Positions 1 through 8,186 of a stretch of DNA of 42,171 nucleotides are shown piece after piece. The translations under genes were made by a program, and so were the position numbers. The notes under the pieces are model-generated. The model made no database searches. It was not told where the DNA came from and worked only from the letters and a program-made list of their open reading frames with translations. Position 1 is the first letter of the stretch; every line of letters starts with the position of its first letter. Source of the stretch: Rhodocyclaceae bacterium (GTDB taxonomy: Bacteria > Pseudomonadota > Gammaproteobacteria > Burkholderiales > Rhodocyclaceae); NCBI GenBank assembly GCA_020445945.1, contig JAGRFQ010000026.1, positions 1 through 42,171 of the forward strand. The letters are read 5' to 3'.

Positions 1-412
1 CGCCGGCGAGCAGCGCCGCGAGCATCAGCCAGATGAAGGTTTCGCCGCGCGGCAGCATCGAGGCGTCGATGATGCCCTTGCGGATCGTGCCGACCACCTC
101 GCCGCCGGCGATCAGCGCGCCGGCCGCTTCGAACACCGCCGCGATCACCAGCGCCAGCCCCAGGCTCATCGCCTTGGAGCCGACCGCCGGGCCGACGTTG
201 TTGGCCACGTCGTTGGCGCCGATGTTCATCGCCATGTAGCCGCCCACCAGCGCGGCGACCACCAGCATCACGTTGACCTGCTCGCCGCTGCCGCGGGTGG
301 CGGCAAAGAGCATCACCCCGACCATGAACAGCAAGCCCATGCCGAGCCGGAAGAGTTCGCCGCTACCGTGCTGGGTAGCGCGTTCAAGTTCGCTGATATG
401 TTTGAGTTCCAC
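1..412 (-). CDS. Inorganic phosphate transporter, PiT family (partial, N-terminal part)
   Basis: The minus-strand frame reads a protein beginning VELKHISELERATQ, followed by a hydrophobic segment and the motif NIGANDVANNVGPAVGSKA. The GANDVANN signature is diagnostic of PiT-family low-affinity phosphate/cation symporters of the inner membrane. Three hydrophobic stretches are visible in about 137 residues. The gene runs off the left edge, so most of the transporter is missing. I place the start at a GTG at 412 because family members begin close to this point. The frame stays open upstream, so a start further out is possible. No clear ribosome-binding site is seen before the GTG. It is divergent from the next gene, with about 210 bases between them. 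Confidence 0.85.
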   Translation of the reverse strand, partial: MELKHISELERATQHGSGELFRLGMGLLFMVGVMLFAATRGSGEQVNVMLVVAALVGGYMAMNIGANDVANNVGPAVGSKAMSLGLALVIAAVFEAAGALIAGGEVVGTIRKGIIDASMLPRGETFIWLMLAALLAG

Positions 413-624
413 GCGGACGACCGTTTTGGGCGAAAAGGCGGATTGTTTCAGATTTGTGACGCGGCACAAAGCGGAACCATCATTCTTCGGGAGAATCGGA
501 CCCGTACTGGTCGGCGCCGGGCTGATCTGCAACAAAGCCGCGGTGGCGCAACTGCCGGTAAGCTGACGCCCTTGCCCGTCGGCAATTGCGTGTCGTGTGG
601 TCGAAATTTGAAGGAGTGTTGCTC

Positions 625-909
625 ATGGCGCTGGAAATGGCGTTTCCGATCGTCCTCATTCTGACGCTGTTCATCTCCGCCTTCGTGGTGCTGACCCGGC
701 ATCAGGCGCACATGCGCGCGCAGCGCAATCTGCCGGACCGGGCCGACTATTTCGCACGCGTCGGCGCGACGGGCGCGTGCCCCAAATGCGGCCAGACCGA
801 GACCGAGGAGCACGGCCTGGACGGCGGTAGCGACGATGTGCGCATCGTCTCGTGTGCCGGCTGCCGCGCGCTGCTCTACCAGTTCCGCCGCGAGATGCCG
901 GCCGACTGA
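625..909 (+). CDS. Small single-span membrane protein with a C-terminal zinc ribbon
   Basis: 94 residues. A hydrophobic helix spans about residues 5-24 (FPIVLILTLFISAFVVL). A soluble tail follows with two cysteine pairs, CPKCG (C52, C55) and CAGC (C77, C80), spaced as in a zinc ribbon. I chose the ATG at 625 because an AAGGAG sits 8 bases upstream; an in-frame ATG at 586 lacks one. I do not recognise the family. It ends 38 bases before hupU on the same strand, so it may be cotranscribed with the hydrogen sensor, but nothing in the sequence links its function to hydrogenase. Cytoplasmic placement of the tail is an inference. Confidence 0.7.
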   Translation: MALEMAFPIVLILTLFISAFVVLTRHQAHMRAQRNLPDRADYFARVGATGACPKCGQTETEEHGLDGGSDDVRIVSCAGCRALLYQFRREMPAD

Positions 910-947
910 GTCTGTGCGGGGCCGCGGCCCTGTGCTTCAATACGTCC

Positions 948-1943
948 ATGAACGTGCTCTGGCTCCAATCCGGCGGCTGCGGCGGGTGCACCATGTCGCT
1001 GCTGTGCGCCGATACGCCCAACCTGATGGCGACGCTTGCCGACGGCGACATCGATCTGCTGTGGCACCCGAGCCTGTCCGAGGCCAGCGGCGCGGCGGTG
1101 GTCGATCTGCTCGAGGCCTGCATCGCCGGCGCGCAACCGCTCGACGTGCTGTGCGTCGAAGGCGCGCTGCTGCGCGGTCCCCGCGGCAGCGGGCGATTCC
1201 ACGTCCTCGCCGGCACCGGCCGGCCGATGATCGAATGGGTCGCGGCGCTGGCCGCGCGGGCGCGCTACACCGTGGCGGTGGGCACCTGCGCGGCCTATGG
1301 CGGGGTGACCGCCGCGGCCTTCAACCCGACCGACGCCTGCGGCCTGCAATACGACGGCGACACCGTCGGCGGCCTGCTCGGCGGCGCCTATCGCAGCGGC
1401 GCGGGGCTGCCGGTGATCAACGTCGCCGGCTGCCCGACCCATCCGGGCTGGGTGATCGAAACGCTGATGGCACTGGCGCTGGGCGACTTCGACGCGGGCG
1501 CGCTCGACGCCCTCGGCCGGCCGCGCTTCTATGCCGACCATCTGGTCCACCACGGCTGCGCGCGCAACGAGTTCTACGAGTTCAAGGCCAGCGCCGAAAA
1601 GCCGTCCGACCTGGGGTGTCTGATGGAGCATCTGGGCTGCAAGGGCACCCAGGCGCACGCCGATTGCAACCAGCGGCCGTGGAATGGCGCCGGATCGTGC
1701 ACCAACGGGGGCTACGCCTGCATCAGTTGCACCGAGCCGGGGTTCGAGGAGCCCGGCCATCCGTTTGCGCGCACCCCCAAGATCGGCGGCATTCCCATCG
1801 GCCTGCCCTCCGACATGCCCAAGGCGTGGTTCGTGGCGCTGGCCGCGCTGTCCAAATCCGCCACGCCGCAGCGGGTGCGCGCCAACGCTACCAGCGACCA
1901 CCCGGTGGTGACGCCGGCGATTCGCCACACCGGGCTCAAGTAG
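948..1943 (+). CDS. hupU: Regulatory (H2-sensing) [NiFe] hydrogenase, small subunit HupU/HoxB
   Basis: 331 residues. It carries iron-sulfur clusters and passes electrons from the [NiFe] site of HupV. It begins directly with MNVLWLQSGGCGGC (C11, C14 are proximal cluster ligands). It has no twin-arginine signal peptide, unlike membrane-bound uptake hydrogenases, so it is cytoplasmic. Further conserved Cys/His positions follow in GTCAAYGG, NVAGCPTHPG, HHGCARNEFYEF, EHLGCKGTQ and the C-terminal NGGYACISCTEPGF. The ATG at 948 gives the usual HupU/HoxB N-terminus; no strong ribosome-binding site is visible. hupV follows after 17 bases and hupT after that. This matches the known hupTUV/hoxBCJ sensor modules, in which the heterodimer signals H2 to the kinase. 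Confidence 0.93.
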   Translation: MNVLWLQSGGCGGCTMSLLCADTPNLMATLADGDIDLLWHPSLSEASGAAVVDLLEACIAGAQPLDVLCVEGALLRGPRGSGRFHVLAGTGRPMIEWVAALAARARYTVAVGTCAAYGGVTAAAFNPTDACGLQYDGDTVGGLLGGAYRSGAGLPVINVAGCPTHPGWVIETLMALALGDFDAGALDALGRPRFYADHLVHHGCARNEFYEFKASAEKPSDLGCLMEHLGCKGTQAHADCNQRPWNGAGSCTNGGYACISCTEPGFEEPGHPFARTPKIGGIPIGLPSDMPKAWFVALAALSKSATPQRVRANATSDHPVVTPAIRHTGLK

Positions 1944-1960
1944 GCCAGTCAGGTCAGCCG

Positions 1961-3424
1961 ATGAGCCGGAGCATTCTCGGACCGTTCAACCGCGTCGAGG
2001 GCGATCTCGAAGTCAGCCTCGATGTCGAGGACGGGCGGGTGCGCGCGGCGTGGGTCAACTCGCCGCTGTACCGCGGCTTCGAGCAGATCCTGCAGGGCAA
2101 GGCGCCGGAGGATGCGCTGGCGCTGGTGCCGCGGATTTGCGGCATTTGCTCGGTGTCGCAGTCGGCCGCGGCCGCCGCGGCGCTGGCCGATGCGAGCGGC
2201 GTGGTGGCGCCGCCCAACGGCGCGCGCGCCTGCAACCTGATGCTCGCGGCCGAGAATCTGGCCGACCACTTCACCCATTTCTACCTCTTTTTCATGCCGG
2301 ACTTCGCGCGCGAGGCCTACGCCGGTGCGCCGTGGTTCGGGCCGGTCGAAGCGCGCTTCAAGGCCATCCACGGCAGCGCCGCGGCCGAGGCCCTGCCGGC
2401 GCGCGCGCGGTTTTTGCAACTGATGGGCACGCTGGCCGGCAAGTGGCCGCACACCCTGAGCATGGCGCCGGGCGGCTCGACGCGCGCGATCCTGCCCGCC
2501 GAGCGGGTGCGTCTGCTGGCGCTGTTGCGTGAGTTTCGCGGCTGGCTGGAGCGCCATCTGTTTGGCGATGCGCTGGAGGCGGTCGGTGCACTCGACTCGG
2601 TCGACGCGCTGTGGGCATGGCTCGATGCGCGCGGCCCCGAGCGTGGCGACATGGCGCGTTTTCTCGAACTGGCGCGCGCGCTCGATCTGGCCGCGCTGGG
2701 ACGCAGCCCGGATGCCGGGCGCTATCTGAGCCACGGCGCCTATCCGCTGGACGGCGCGCCGCTGTTCGCCCGCGGGGTGTGGGATGCAGCGGCCGGGCGG
2801 CTGGACGCGATGGACGCCGACGATGTGCGCGAAGACATCTCCCACGCCTGGCTCGGCGGTTCGGCCGAGGCGCAGCCGCCGTTCGCCGGCGAGACGCAGC
2901 CCGACGCCGACAAGCCCGGCGCCTATACCTGGTGCAAGGCACCGCGCTGGCGCGGGCAGGTGGTGCAGACCGGGGCGCTGGCGCGGCAGGCGGTGGACGG
3001 CCATCCGCTGGCGCGCGCGCTGGTGGCCGATGGCGGCGGCAACGTGCTGAGCCGGGTGGTGGCGCGGCTGCTCGAACTGGCGCGGGTGGTGCCGCAGATG
3101 GAGCGCTGGGTGCGCGAGATCGTGCCCGGCGAGCCTTTCTTCGCCGCCGCGCCGATGCCCGATGCGGCGCGCGGCGTGGGGCTGGTGGAGGCCGCGCGCG
3201 GGGCGCTCGGTCACTGGCTGGTGGTGCGCAACGGGCGCATCCACAACTACCAGATCGTCGCCCCCACCACCTGGAATTTTTCCCCGCGCGATGCGGCCGG
3301 CACCCCCGGCGCGCTGGAGCAGGCGCTGGTCGGCACGGCGGTTGAGGACACCGCCGGCATGCCGCTGGCGGTGCAGCATGTGGTGCGCTCATTCGATCCG
3401 TGCATGGTGTGTACGGTGCATTGA
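1961..3424 (+). CDS. hupV: Regulatory (H2-sensing) [NiFe] hydrogenase, large subunit HupV/HoxC
   Basis: 487 residues, carrying the [NiFe] active site. The L1 motif is RICGICSVSQ (C60, C63), where sensors have Gln in place of the usual His. The L2 motif is FDPCMVCTVH (C481, C484). The protein stops exactly at this His, so it lacks the C-terminal peptide that catalytic hydrogenases have cleaved during maturation, a known trait of sensor hydrogenases. Residues 62 and 110 are Ile and Phe. In Ralstonia HoxC these bulky residues are reported to narrow the gas channel and keep the sensor active in oxygen. It partners HupU and is expected to act on HupT. No structural hydrogenase or maturation genes are present in the window. 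Confidence 0.94.
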   Translation: MSRSILGPFNRVEGDLEVSLDVEDGRVRAAWVNSPLYRGFEQILQGKAPEDALALVPRICGICSVSQSAAAAAALADASGVVAPPNGARACNLMLAAENLADHFTHFYLFFMPDFAREAYAGAPWFGPVEARFKAIHGSAAAEALPARARFLQLMGTLAGKWPHTLSMAPGGSTRAILPAERVRLLALLREFRGWLERHLFGDALEAVGALDSVDALWAWLDARGPERGDMARFLELARALDLAALGRSPDAGRYLSHGAYPLDGAPLFARGVWDAAAGRLDAMDADDVREDISHAWLGGSAEAQPPFAGETQPDADKPGAYTWCKAPRWRGQVVQTGALARQAVDGHPLARALVADGGGNVLSRVVARLLELARVVPQMERWVREIVPGEPFFAAAPMPDAARGVGLVEAARGALGHWLVVRNGRIHNYQIVAPTTWNFSPRDAAGTPGALEQALVGTAVEDTAGMPLAVQHVVRSFDPCMVCTVH

Positions 3425-3436
3425 AATGGTGGCGCC

Positions 3437-4807
3437 ATGACCCAGCCTCCTGACAAGGACCGCGACATCGGCCACACCGGTCACCCCGGCGAACTCGTCG
3501 GGGTGGGCGAGGACGTGTGGATGGACGTGATCCACAAGATGGACGAGGTCTACTCTGACCTGCTGCAGTACGAAGTGGCGCTGGAGGAGAAAAACGCCAA
3601 GCTGGAAGAATCGCAGCAGTTCATCCTCTCGGTGCTCACCGCGATGTCCGACATCCTCGTGGTGTGCGGCCGCGACGGCACCATCGAAGACGTGAACCCC
3701 TCGCTGGAGCTGATCACCGGCAAGCGGCCGGAGGCGTTGCGCGGCACTTCGGTGTACGCCTTGTTCGCCGATGCCGCGGCGCAAAGCCGGGCGCGGCAGC
3801 TGCTGACCGTGGCCGGCGAGCGCGAGGTGCACGATTGCGAACTGCCGCTGCGCGCGCGCGACGGCGCGGCGGTGCCGGTGTCCTTCAACTGCACGCCGCG
3901 TTTCAGCGCGGTCGGCAAGTCGCTGGGGATGGTGGTCACCGGCCGGCCGGTGGGCGAGTTGCGCAAGGCCTACCAGCAGTTGCGCGAAACCCACGACGAC
4001 CTCAAGCGCACCCAGCAGCAATTGCTGCATGCCGAAAAAATGGCCTCGCTCGGGCGTTTGGTGGCCGGCGTGGCGCACGAGCTGAACAACCCGATCAGCT
4101 TCATCCTCGGCAATGTCCACGCGCTGCGCCGCTACGCCGGGCGGCTGGAGACCTACCTGGCCGAGGTGCACGGCGGGGGCAGCGCGGAGCGGCTGGCCGC
4201 CCTGCGCGAGCAGTTGCGCATCGACCGCATTCTCGCCGATCTCGACCCGCTGATCGACGGCACCATCGAAGGCGCCGAGCGCTCGCGCCAGATCGTCGAT
4301 GGGCTCAAGCGCTTCTCGGCCATCGACCGCGACGAGCAACAACAGTTCGACCTGGCCGAGGTGGTCGAGCGCGCGGTGCGCTGGGTGTGCCAGGCGGCGC
4401 GCAAACCGTTCGACGTCTCCGTCGACGTGCCCGGTCCGCTGTGGGTGCTCGGCTCGCCGGGGCAGATGCAGCAGGTGATGATGAATCTGGTCCAGAACGC
4501 GTGGGACGCCACCTGCGAACAGGCCGCGCCAGCGCTGCGCATTCGCGCGCGCGTCGAAACCCATGCCGACGGCCGGCGGCTGTGCATGCAGTTTCACGAC
4601 AACGGGCCGGGCATCGACGCGCAGCATCTGGCGCGGGTCTTCGACCCCTTCTTCTCGACCAAGCCGGTGGGGCAGGGCACGGGCCTCGGGCTGTCGATCA
4701 GCTACGGCATCATCGAGCGCCACGGCGGCACCCTGGCAGCCGACAACGCGCCCGACGGCGGTGCCGTGTTTACGCTGCACCTGCCGCTCGCCGGTGCTGC
4801 GCCATAA
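3437..4807 (+). CDS. hupT: Sensor histidine kinase HupT/HoxJ of the hydrogen-sensing system
   Basis: 456 residues, with no membrane segments. A helical N-terminal region (about 30-62) leads to a PAS domain (about 63-170). A HisKA dimerisation domain follows with phospho-acceptor H214 in VAGVAHELNNP, then a HATPase domain with N box VQNAWDA, G1 DNGPGID, F box FDPFFSTKP and G2 GTGLGLS. It starts 12 bases after hupV. In Rhodobacter and Ralstonia the homologue phosphorylates the NtrC-like HupR/HoxA, and H2-bound HupUV restrains this. No HupR/HoxA gene is in the window, so the partner regulator must lie elsewhere. HupT is assigned because it sits directly behind hupUV; the domain layout alone would not be specific. 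Confidence 0.88.
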   Translation: MTQPPDKDRDIGHTGHPGELVGVGEDVWMDVIHKMDEVYSDLLQYEVALEEKNAKLEESQQFILSVLTAMSDILVVCGRDGTIEDVNPSLELITGKRPEALRGTSVYALFADAAAQSRARQLLTVAGEREVHDCELPLRARDGAAVPVSFNCTPRFSAVGKSLGMVVTGRPVGELRKAYQQLRETHDDLKRTQQQLLHAEKMASLGRLVAGVAHELNNPISFILGNVHALRRYAGRLETYLAEVHGGGSAERLAALREQLRIDRILADLDPLIDGTIEGAERSRQIVDGLKRFSAIDRDEQQQFDLAEVVERAVRWVCQAARKPFDVSVDVPGPLWVLGSPGQMQQVMMNLVQNAWDATCEQAAPALRIRARVETHADGRRLCMQFHDNGPGIDAQHLARVFDPFFSTKPVGQGTGLGLSISYGIIERHGGTLAADNAPDGGAVFTLHLPLAGAAP

Positions 4808-4909
4808 TGGAAAGCGGCCGTCCAGCCGGCAGTGCAAAGCGCAAGCGGCGCGATCGGCGCGTGGCGCGCGGCGGCGCGCAAGCCCGCCTGCGGCGGGTGC
4901 ACGCAAGTG

Positions 4910-4926
4910 GCACACATCTTGTGTGC
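4910..4926. promoter_or_regulatory. Inverted repeat upstream of hupE
   Basis: A perfect 7-base inverted repeat, GCACACA-TCT-TGTGTGC, lies in the 165-base gap between hupT and hupE. A GC-rich hairpin (CCCGCC-TGC-GGCGGG at 4883-4897) lies just before it, without a U tract. The repeat could be a regulator half-site pair or a weak mRNA hairpin. No promoter could be assigned with confidence, and hupE may simply be read from the hupUVT transcript. Confidence 0.3.
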
Positions 4927-4972
4927 GTGGGTTGTGTTAAGGCATTTTCGCCGATCAGATGAGGAGCTTGTC

Positions 4973-5548
4973 ATGGTCTCAGTGCGTTTTCTCGTAGCCG
5001 TTTTTCTGGCCGCCAGCGCGAGCGCCGCGTTGGCCCACGGCGGTCATGCCGGCAGTGGTTTCGGTGCCGGTTTCGTGCACCCCTTCAGCGGCGCGGACCA
5101 CCTGTTGGCGATGCTCGCGGTCGGCATCTACGCCGCGCGTCAGGGCCCGTTCCAGCGCTGGGCCGTGCCGGCCGGCTTTGTCGTCGCGATGCTGGGCGGC
5201 GCTGCACTCTCGGCGGCGGGGCTGGCCGTGCCGATGGTCGAAACCGGCGTGGCCGCGTCGGTGCTGGTCCTCGGGCTGATGATCGCCTTTGCGCTGCACC
5301 TGCCGCGCGCCGTGGTGCTGCCGTTGGTGGCGGTGATGGCGGTGTTTCATGGCCAGGCGCACCAGGCCGAGCTGGCGGCCGGTGCGCTGTTCGAGGCGGC
5401 CGCCGGTTTCGCGCTCGCGACCCTGGTGCTGCACGGTGCGGGCGCCGCACTGGCGGCGTGGCGGCCGCACACGCGGCTGGCGCAGCGCGCGCGCCGCGCG
5501 ACCGGATTCGCATTGGCCGGCATCGGCGCGCTGATGCTGGGCGCCTGA
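4973..5548 (+). CDS. hupE: HupE/UreJ family membrane protein (probable nickel permease)
   Basis: 191 residues. An N-terminal signal sequence (MVSVRFLVAVFLAASASAALA, probable cleavage before HGGHAG) is followed by about six hydrophobic helices. The family signature HPFSGADHLLAMLAVG is present, as is a second conserved motif, FHGQAHQAE. The His-rich and Asp-rich motifs are those associated with Ni2+ transport in HupE/UreJ proteins, supplying metal to [NiFe] hydrogenase or urease. A GAGGAG 6 bases before the ATG supports the start. Its place directly after hupUVT fits nickel supply for the hydrogenase system. Nickel specificity is inferred from the family, not visible in the sequence. Confidence 0.88.
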   Translation: MVSVRFLVAVFLAASASAALAHGGHAGSGFGAGFVHPFSGADHLLAMLAVGIYAARQGPFQRWAVPAGFVVAMLGGAALSAAGLAVPMVETGVAASVLVLGLMIAFALHLPRAVVLPLVAVMAVFHGQAHQAELAAGALFEAAAGFALATLVLHGAGAALAAWRPHTRLAQRARRATGFALAGIGALMLGA

Positions 5549-5558
5549 GCGCTGCCTG

Positions 5559-5578
5559 GCGGCGTCTGCGGACGCCGC
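5559..5578. terminator. GC-rich hairpin just after hupE
   Basis: Perfect 8-base arms, GCGGCGTC and GACGCCGC, around a TGCG loop, starting 11 bases after the hupE stop. No run of T follows, so it is at most a weak terminator or an mRNA 3'-end stabilising hairpin. Confidence 0.35.
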
Positions 5579-5596
5579 GCGAAGAACTGCCGGGCA

Positions 5597-5635
5597 TCGG
5601 CCAATTCCCGACGGAATTTGTCGGGAATTGGCCGA
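5597..5635. repeat. Perfect 16-base inverted repeat between hupE and the DUF255 gene
   Basis: Left arm TCGGCCAATTCCCGAC (5597-5612), 7-base spacer GGAATTT, right arm GTCGGGAATTGGCCGA (5620-5635), with no mismatch. It is followed by GTTGATAC rather than a T run. It is long enough to form a very stable cruciform or RNA hairpin. It could be a terminator for the hup operon, a large operator for the gene starting at 5677, or a copy of a dispersed palindromic repeat. No second copy was seen in this window. Confidence 0.6.
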
Positions 5636-5676
5636 GTTGATACAGTGCCTGCTCTACGCTGCAACGGAGCGCCCCC

Positions 5677-7713
5677 ATGCACAACCGTCTGTCCGCCGAG
5701 CCGTCTCCCTATCTTCGCCAGCACGCCGATAACCCGGTGCACTGGTGGCCGTGGTGCGATGAGGCGCTGGCGCTGGCGCGAACCGAAGACAAGCCGATTC
5801 TGCTGTCGATCGGTTACTCCGCCTGTCACTGGTGCCACGTGATGGCCCACGAGTCCTTCGAGGACCCGGCCACCGCCGAGGTGATGAACCGGCTGTTCGT
5901 CAACATCAAGGTCGACCGCGAGGAACGCCCCGATCTCGACCAGATCTACCAGAACGCGCACCAGATGCTCGCCCAGCGCGCCGGCGGGTGGCCGCTGACG
6001 ATGTTCCTGTCGCCCGACGGCGTGCCTTTCTACAGTGGCACCTATTTCCCGCGCGAGGGGCGCTACGGCCTGCCGGGATTCGTCGACCTGCTCACGCGCA
6101 TCGACGCCGCCTGGCGCACGCAGCGGGCAGAGATCGTGGCACAGAACGCGGCGGTGATCGATGCGCTGGCGCGCACCGGCGAGGTCGGTCGCAGCGACAC
6201 CGCGCAATTCACCGATGCCCCGATCCATGCCGCGGTCGACGGTCTGGCGCAGCGCTTCGACGCGCGCTACGGCGGCTTCGGCGAGGCGCCCAAATTTCCC
6301 CATCCGCCCGACCTCGCGCTGCTCATGCAGCGCTACCGCGCCGGCGGCAATCCGCGCGCCGGCGAGATGCTCCGCCGCACCTTGCAGTGCATGGCCGCGG
6401 GCGGGCTCTACGACCAGATCGGCGGCGGTTTCTGCCGTTACAGCGTGGACGCGCGCTGGGAGATTCCGCACTTCGAGAAAATGCTCTACGACAACGGCCC
6501 GCTGCTTGCGCTGTACGCCGAGGCCGCGGTGGTGTGGGACGACGCGCGTTTTCGGCAGGTGGCCGAGGAGACCGCCGCGTGGGCGCTGCGCGAAATGCGT
6601 TCGCCCGAGGGCGCTTTCTGGTCGGCGCTGGACGCCGATTCGGAGGGCGAGGAAGGGCGCTTCTACGTGTGGACGCCAGACGCGGTCGAGGCCGCCGTCG
6701 GCGCGCACGATGCCGCGCTGGCACGGGCCGCATGGGGGCTCGACCAGCCGCCCAACTTCGAAGGCAAGGACTGGCACCTGACGCTGCGCGAGCCGGTCGA
6801 GCGCGTCGCCGAAAAACTCGGCATGGACCCCGCCGCCGCGCACACGGCACTGGCCCGCGCGCGCGCGCGCTTGTTCGAGGTGCGCGCGACGCGGGTGCGC
6901 CCGGGGCTGGACGACAAGGTGCTGACCAGCTGGAACGGCTTGATGATTCAGGGCTTGCTGCGCGCGGGGCGTGTGCTCGACCGGCCGGACTGGGTCGATG
7001 CCGCGCTCGCTGCGATCGACACGCTGCGCGACACCGTGTGGCGCGACGGGCGCTTGTTTGCCAGCCTGAGCGGCGGCCAGGCGCGCCTGAACGGCTACCT
7101 CGACGACTACGCCTTCTTGCTCGCGGCGCTGATCGAGGCGCTGCAAACGCGCTGGCGCGACGCCGATCTGGCCTTTGCGCGCGCGCTGGCCGACGCGTTG
7201 ATCGCGCGCTTCGGTGATGCCGGAGGCGGCGGTTTCTACTTCACCAGCCACGACCACGAAGCGCTGGTACACCGCCCGCGCAGCGGCCACGACAACGCCA
7301 CCCCGTCGGGCAACGGCATCGCCGCGCGCAGCCTGCAGCAGTTGGGCCACATGCTTGGCGAGCCGCGTTATCTGGACGCCGCCACCGGCGTGCTGCAGGC
7401 GTTTCATGGCGGCATGGTGCAGGCGCCGATGGGCTTCGCGAGCCTCCATCTGTGCCTGGCGGAATGGCTCGCGCCGCCGCGCATCGTGGTCCTGCGCGGC
7501 CCGCAGGCGGAGGTTGATGACTGGGCGCGCAAGGCCGCACCGCTGGCCGACCCGTCCACCCTGATCCTGCCTCTGGGCGAGCAGCGCGTACCTGCCGGCG
7601 GAGCGCTCGACAAACCGCTGGCCGCGACTGTCAACGCATGGGTGTGCTCGGGCGTTAAGTGTCTGTCGCCGATCACGGACTGGTCGGCGCTGGCTCAGGA
7701 ATTGGGCGGGTAG
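5677..7713 (+). CDS. DUF255 thioredoxin-domain protein (YyaL/SPATA20-like)
   Basis: 678 residues, a typical length for this family. The N-terminus [20 protein letters not shown] and the thioredoxin-like active-site motif CHWCH (C50, C53) followed by ESFED are the family signature. [11 protein letters not shown] and YFP also match the N-terminal thioredoxin fold (about 1-170). The rest (about 190-670) resembles a six-hairpin glycosidase-like (alpha/alpha)6 barrel, with [15 protein letters not shown] and DADSEGEEG segments. The biochemical role of this conserved family is not established; redox or sugar-related roles have been proposed. The ATG at 5677 gives the normal family N-terminus. It stands alone on the plus strand, 128 bases after hupE. 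Confidence 0.88.
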   Translation: MHNRLSAEPSPYLRQHADNPVHWWPWCDEALALARTEDKPILLSIGYSACHWCHVMAHESFEDPATAEVMNRLFVNIKVDREERPDLDQIYQNAHQMLAQRAGGWPLTMFLSPDGVPFYSGTYFPREGRYGLPGFVDLLTRIDAAWRTQRAEIVAQNAAVIDALARTGEVGRSDTAQFTDAPIHAAVDGLAQRFDARYGGFGEAPKFPHPPDLALLMQRYRAGGNPRAGEMLRRTLQCMAAGGLYDQIGGGFCRYSVDARWEIPHFEKMLYDNGPLLALYAEAAVVWDDARFRQVAEETAAWALREMRSPEGAFWSALDADSEGEEGRFYVWTPDAVEAAVGAHDAALARAAWGLDQPPNFEGKDWHLTLREPVERVAEKLGMDPAAAHTALARARARLFEVRATRVRPGLDDKVLTSWNGLMIQGLLRAGRVLDRPDWVDAALAAIDTLRDTVWRDGRLFASLSGGQARLNGYLDDYAFLLAALIEALQTRWRDADLAFARALADALIARFGDAGGGGFYFTSHDHEALVHRPRSGHDNATPSGNGIAARSLQQLGHMLGEPRYLDAATGVLQAFHGGMVQAPMGFASLHLCLAEWLAPPRIVVLRGPQAEVDDWARKAAPLADPSTLILPLGEQRVPAGGALDKPLAATVNAWVCSGVKCLSPITDWSALAQELGG

Positions 7714-7776
7714 GCAAAGCCAGACAAACGGTTTAGTATCCGCCGGTGTTTCTTCCCCACCGTGTCATAAGGAAAA

Positions 7777-8112
7777 ATGAACATGAAAGCACTCGTCGCC
7801 GCTTCCCTCGCCGCCGGTCTGCTGTTTGCCGCTCCGGCCACTTTTGCTTCGCAGGAACTCGCCAAAAATAAGGGCTGTCTGGCGTGCCACCAGCTTCAAA
7901 AAGCGGTGGTCGGCCCGGCGTACAAGGATGTAGCAGCCAAATACGCGGGGCAGGCCGATGCGGTCGACAAGCTGAGCAACTCGATCCTGAAGGGCAGCAC
8001 TGGCGTTTGGAAGATGCCGATGCCGATGATGCCGCCCCAAGGAGCACCCACAGGAAAAGTCACCCCGGAAGAAGCCAAGCAGCTGGCCGAGTGGGTGCTG
8101 ACGATCAAGTAA
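7777..8112 (+). CDS. Periplasmic c-type cytochrome (c551/c552-like)
   Basis: 111 residues. A signal peptide (to about residue 24, cleavage after ATFA) precedes a single haem-binding motif CLACH (C34, C37, H38). The axial Met is probably within KMPMPMMPPQG, and a C-terminal helix EEAKQLAEWVLTIK ends the fold. This is the layout of small class I electron-carrier cytochromes, which shuttle electrons between respiratory complexes in the periplasm. AAGGA precedes two possible starts, ATG 7777 and ATG 7783; both leave the same mature protein. A strong terminator follows, so it is probably a single-gene transcript. A paralogue lies next to it. Confidence 0.9.
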   Translation: MNMKALVAASLAAGLLFAAPATFASQELAKNKGCLACHQLQKAVVGPAYKDVAAKYAGQADAVDKLSNSILKGSTGVWKMPMPMMPPQGAPTGKVTPEEAKQLAEWVLTIK

Positions 8113-8135
8113 GCGTGGTGCTGGCTTGAAGACTG

Positions 8136-8163
8136 AAAGAACCAGCCCGAGGGCTGGTTCTTT
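8136..8163 (+). terminator. Intrinsic terminator after the first cytochrome c gene
   Basis: Perfect 13-base arms AAAGAACCAGCCC and GGGCTGGTTCTTT around a tight GA turn, followed by GTTTTG. It begins 24 bases after the cytochrome stop. A strong stem followed by T-rich sequence is a classical rho-independent terminator. Confidence 0.9.
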
Positions 8164-8186
8164 GTTTTGTGTCGAGGGTGATTGTA

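Noticed and set aside
548-589. Inverted repeat GCAACTGCCG/CGGCAATTGC upstream of the zinc-ribbon gene
   Set aside because: One mismatch and a 22-base loop in GC-rich DNA; not distinguishable from chance.
919-930. Perfect palindrome GGGCCGCGGCCC just before hupU
   Set aside because: Short and made only of G and C in a GC-rich genome; no matching second site to suggest an operator.
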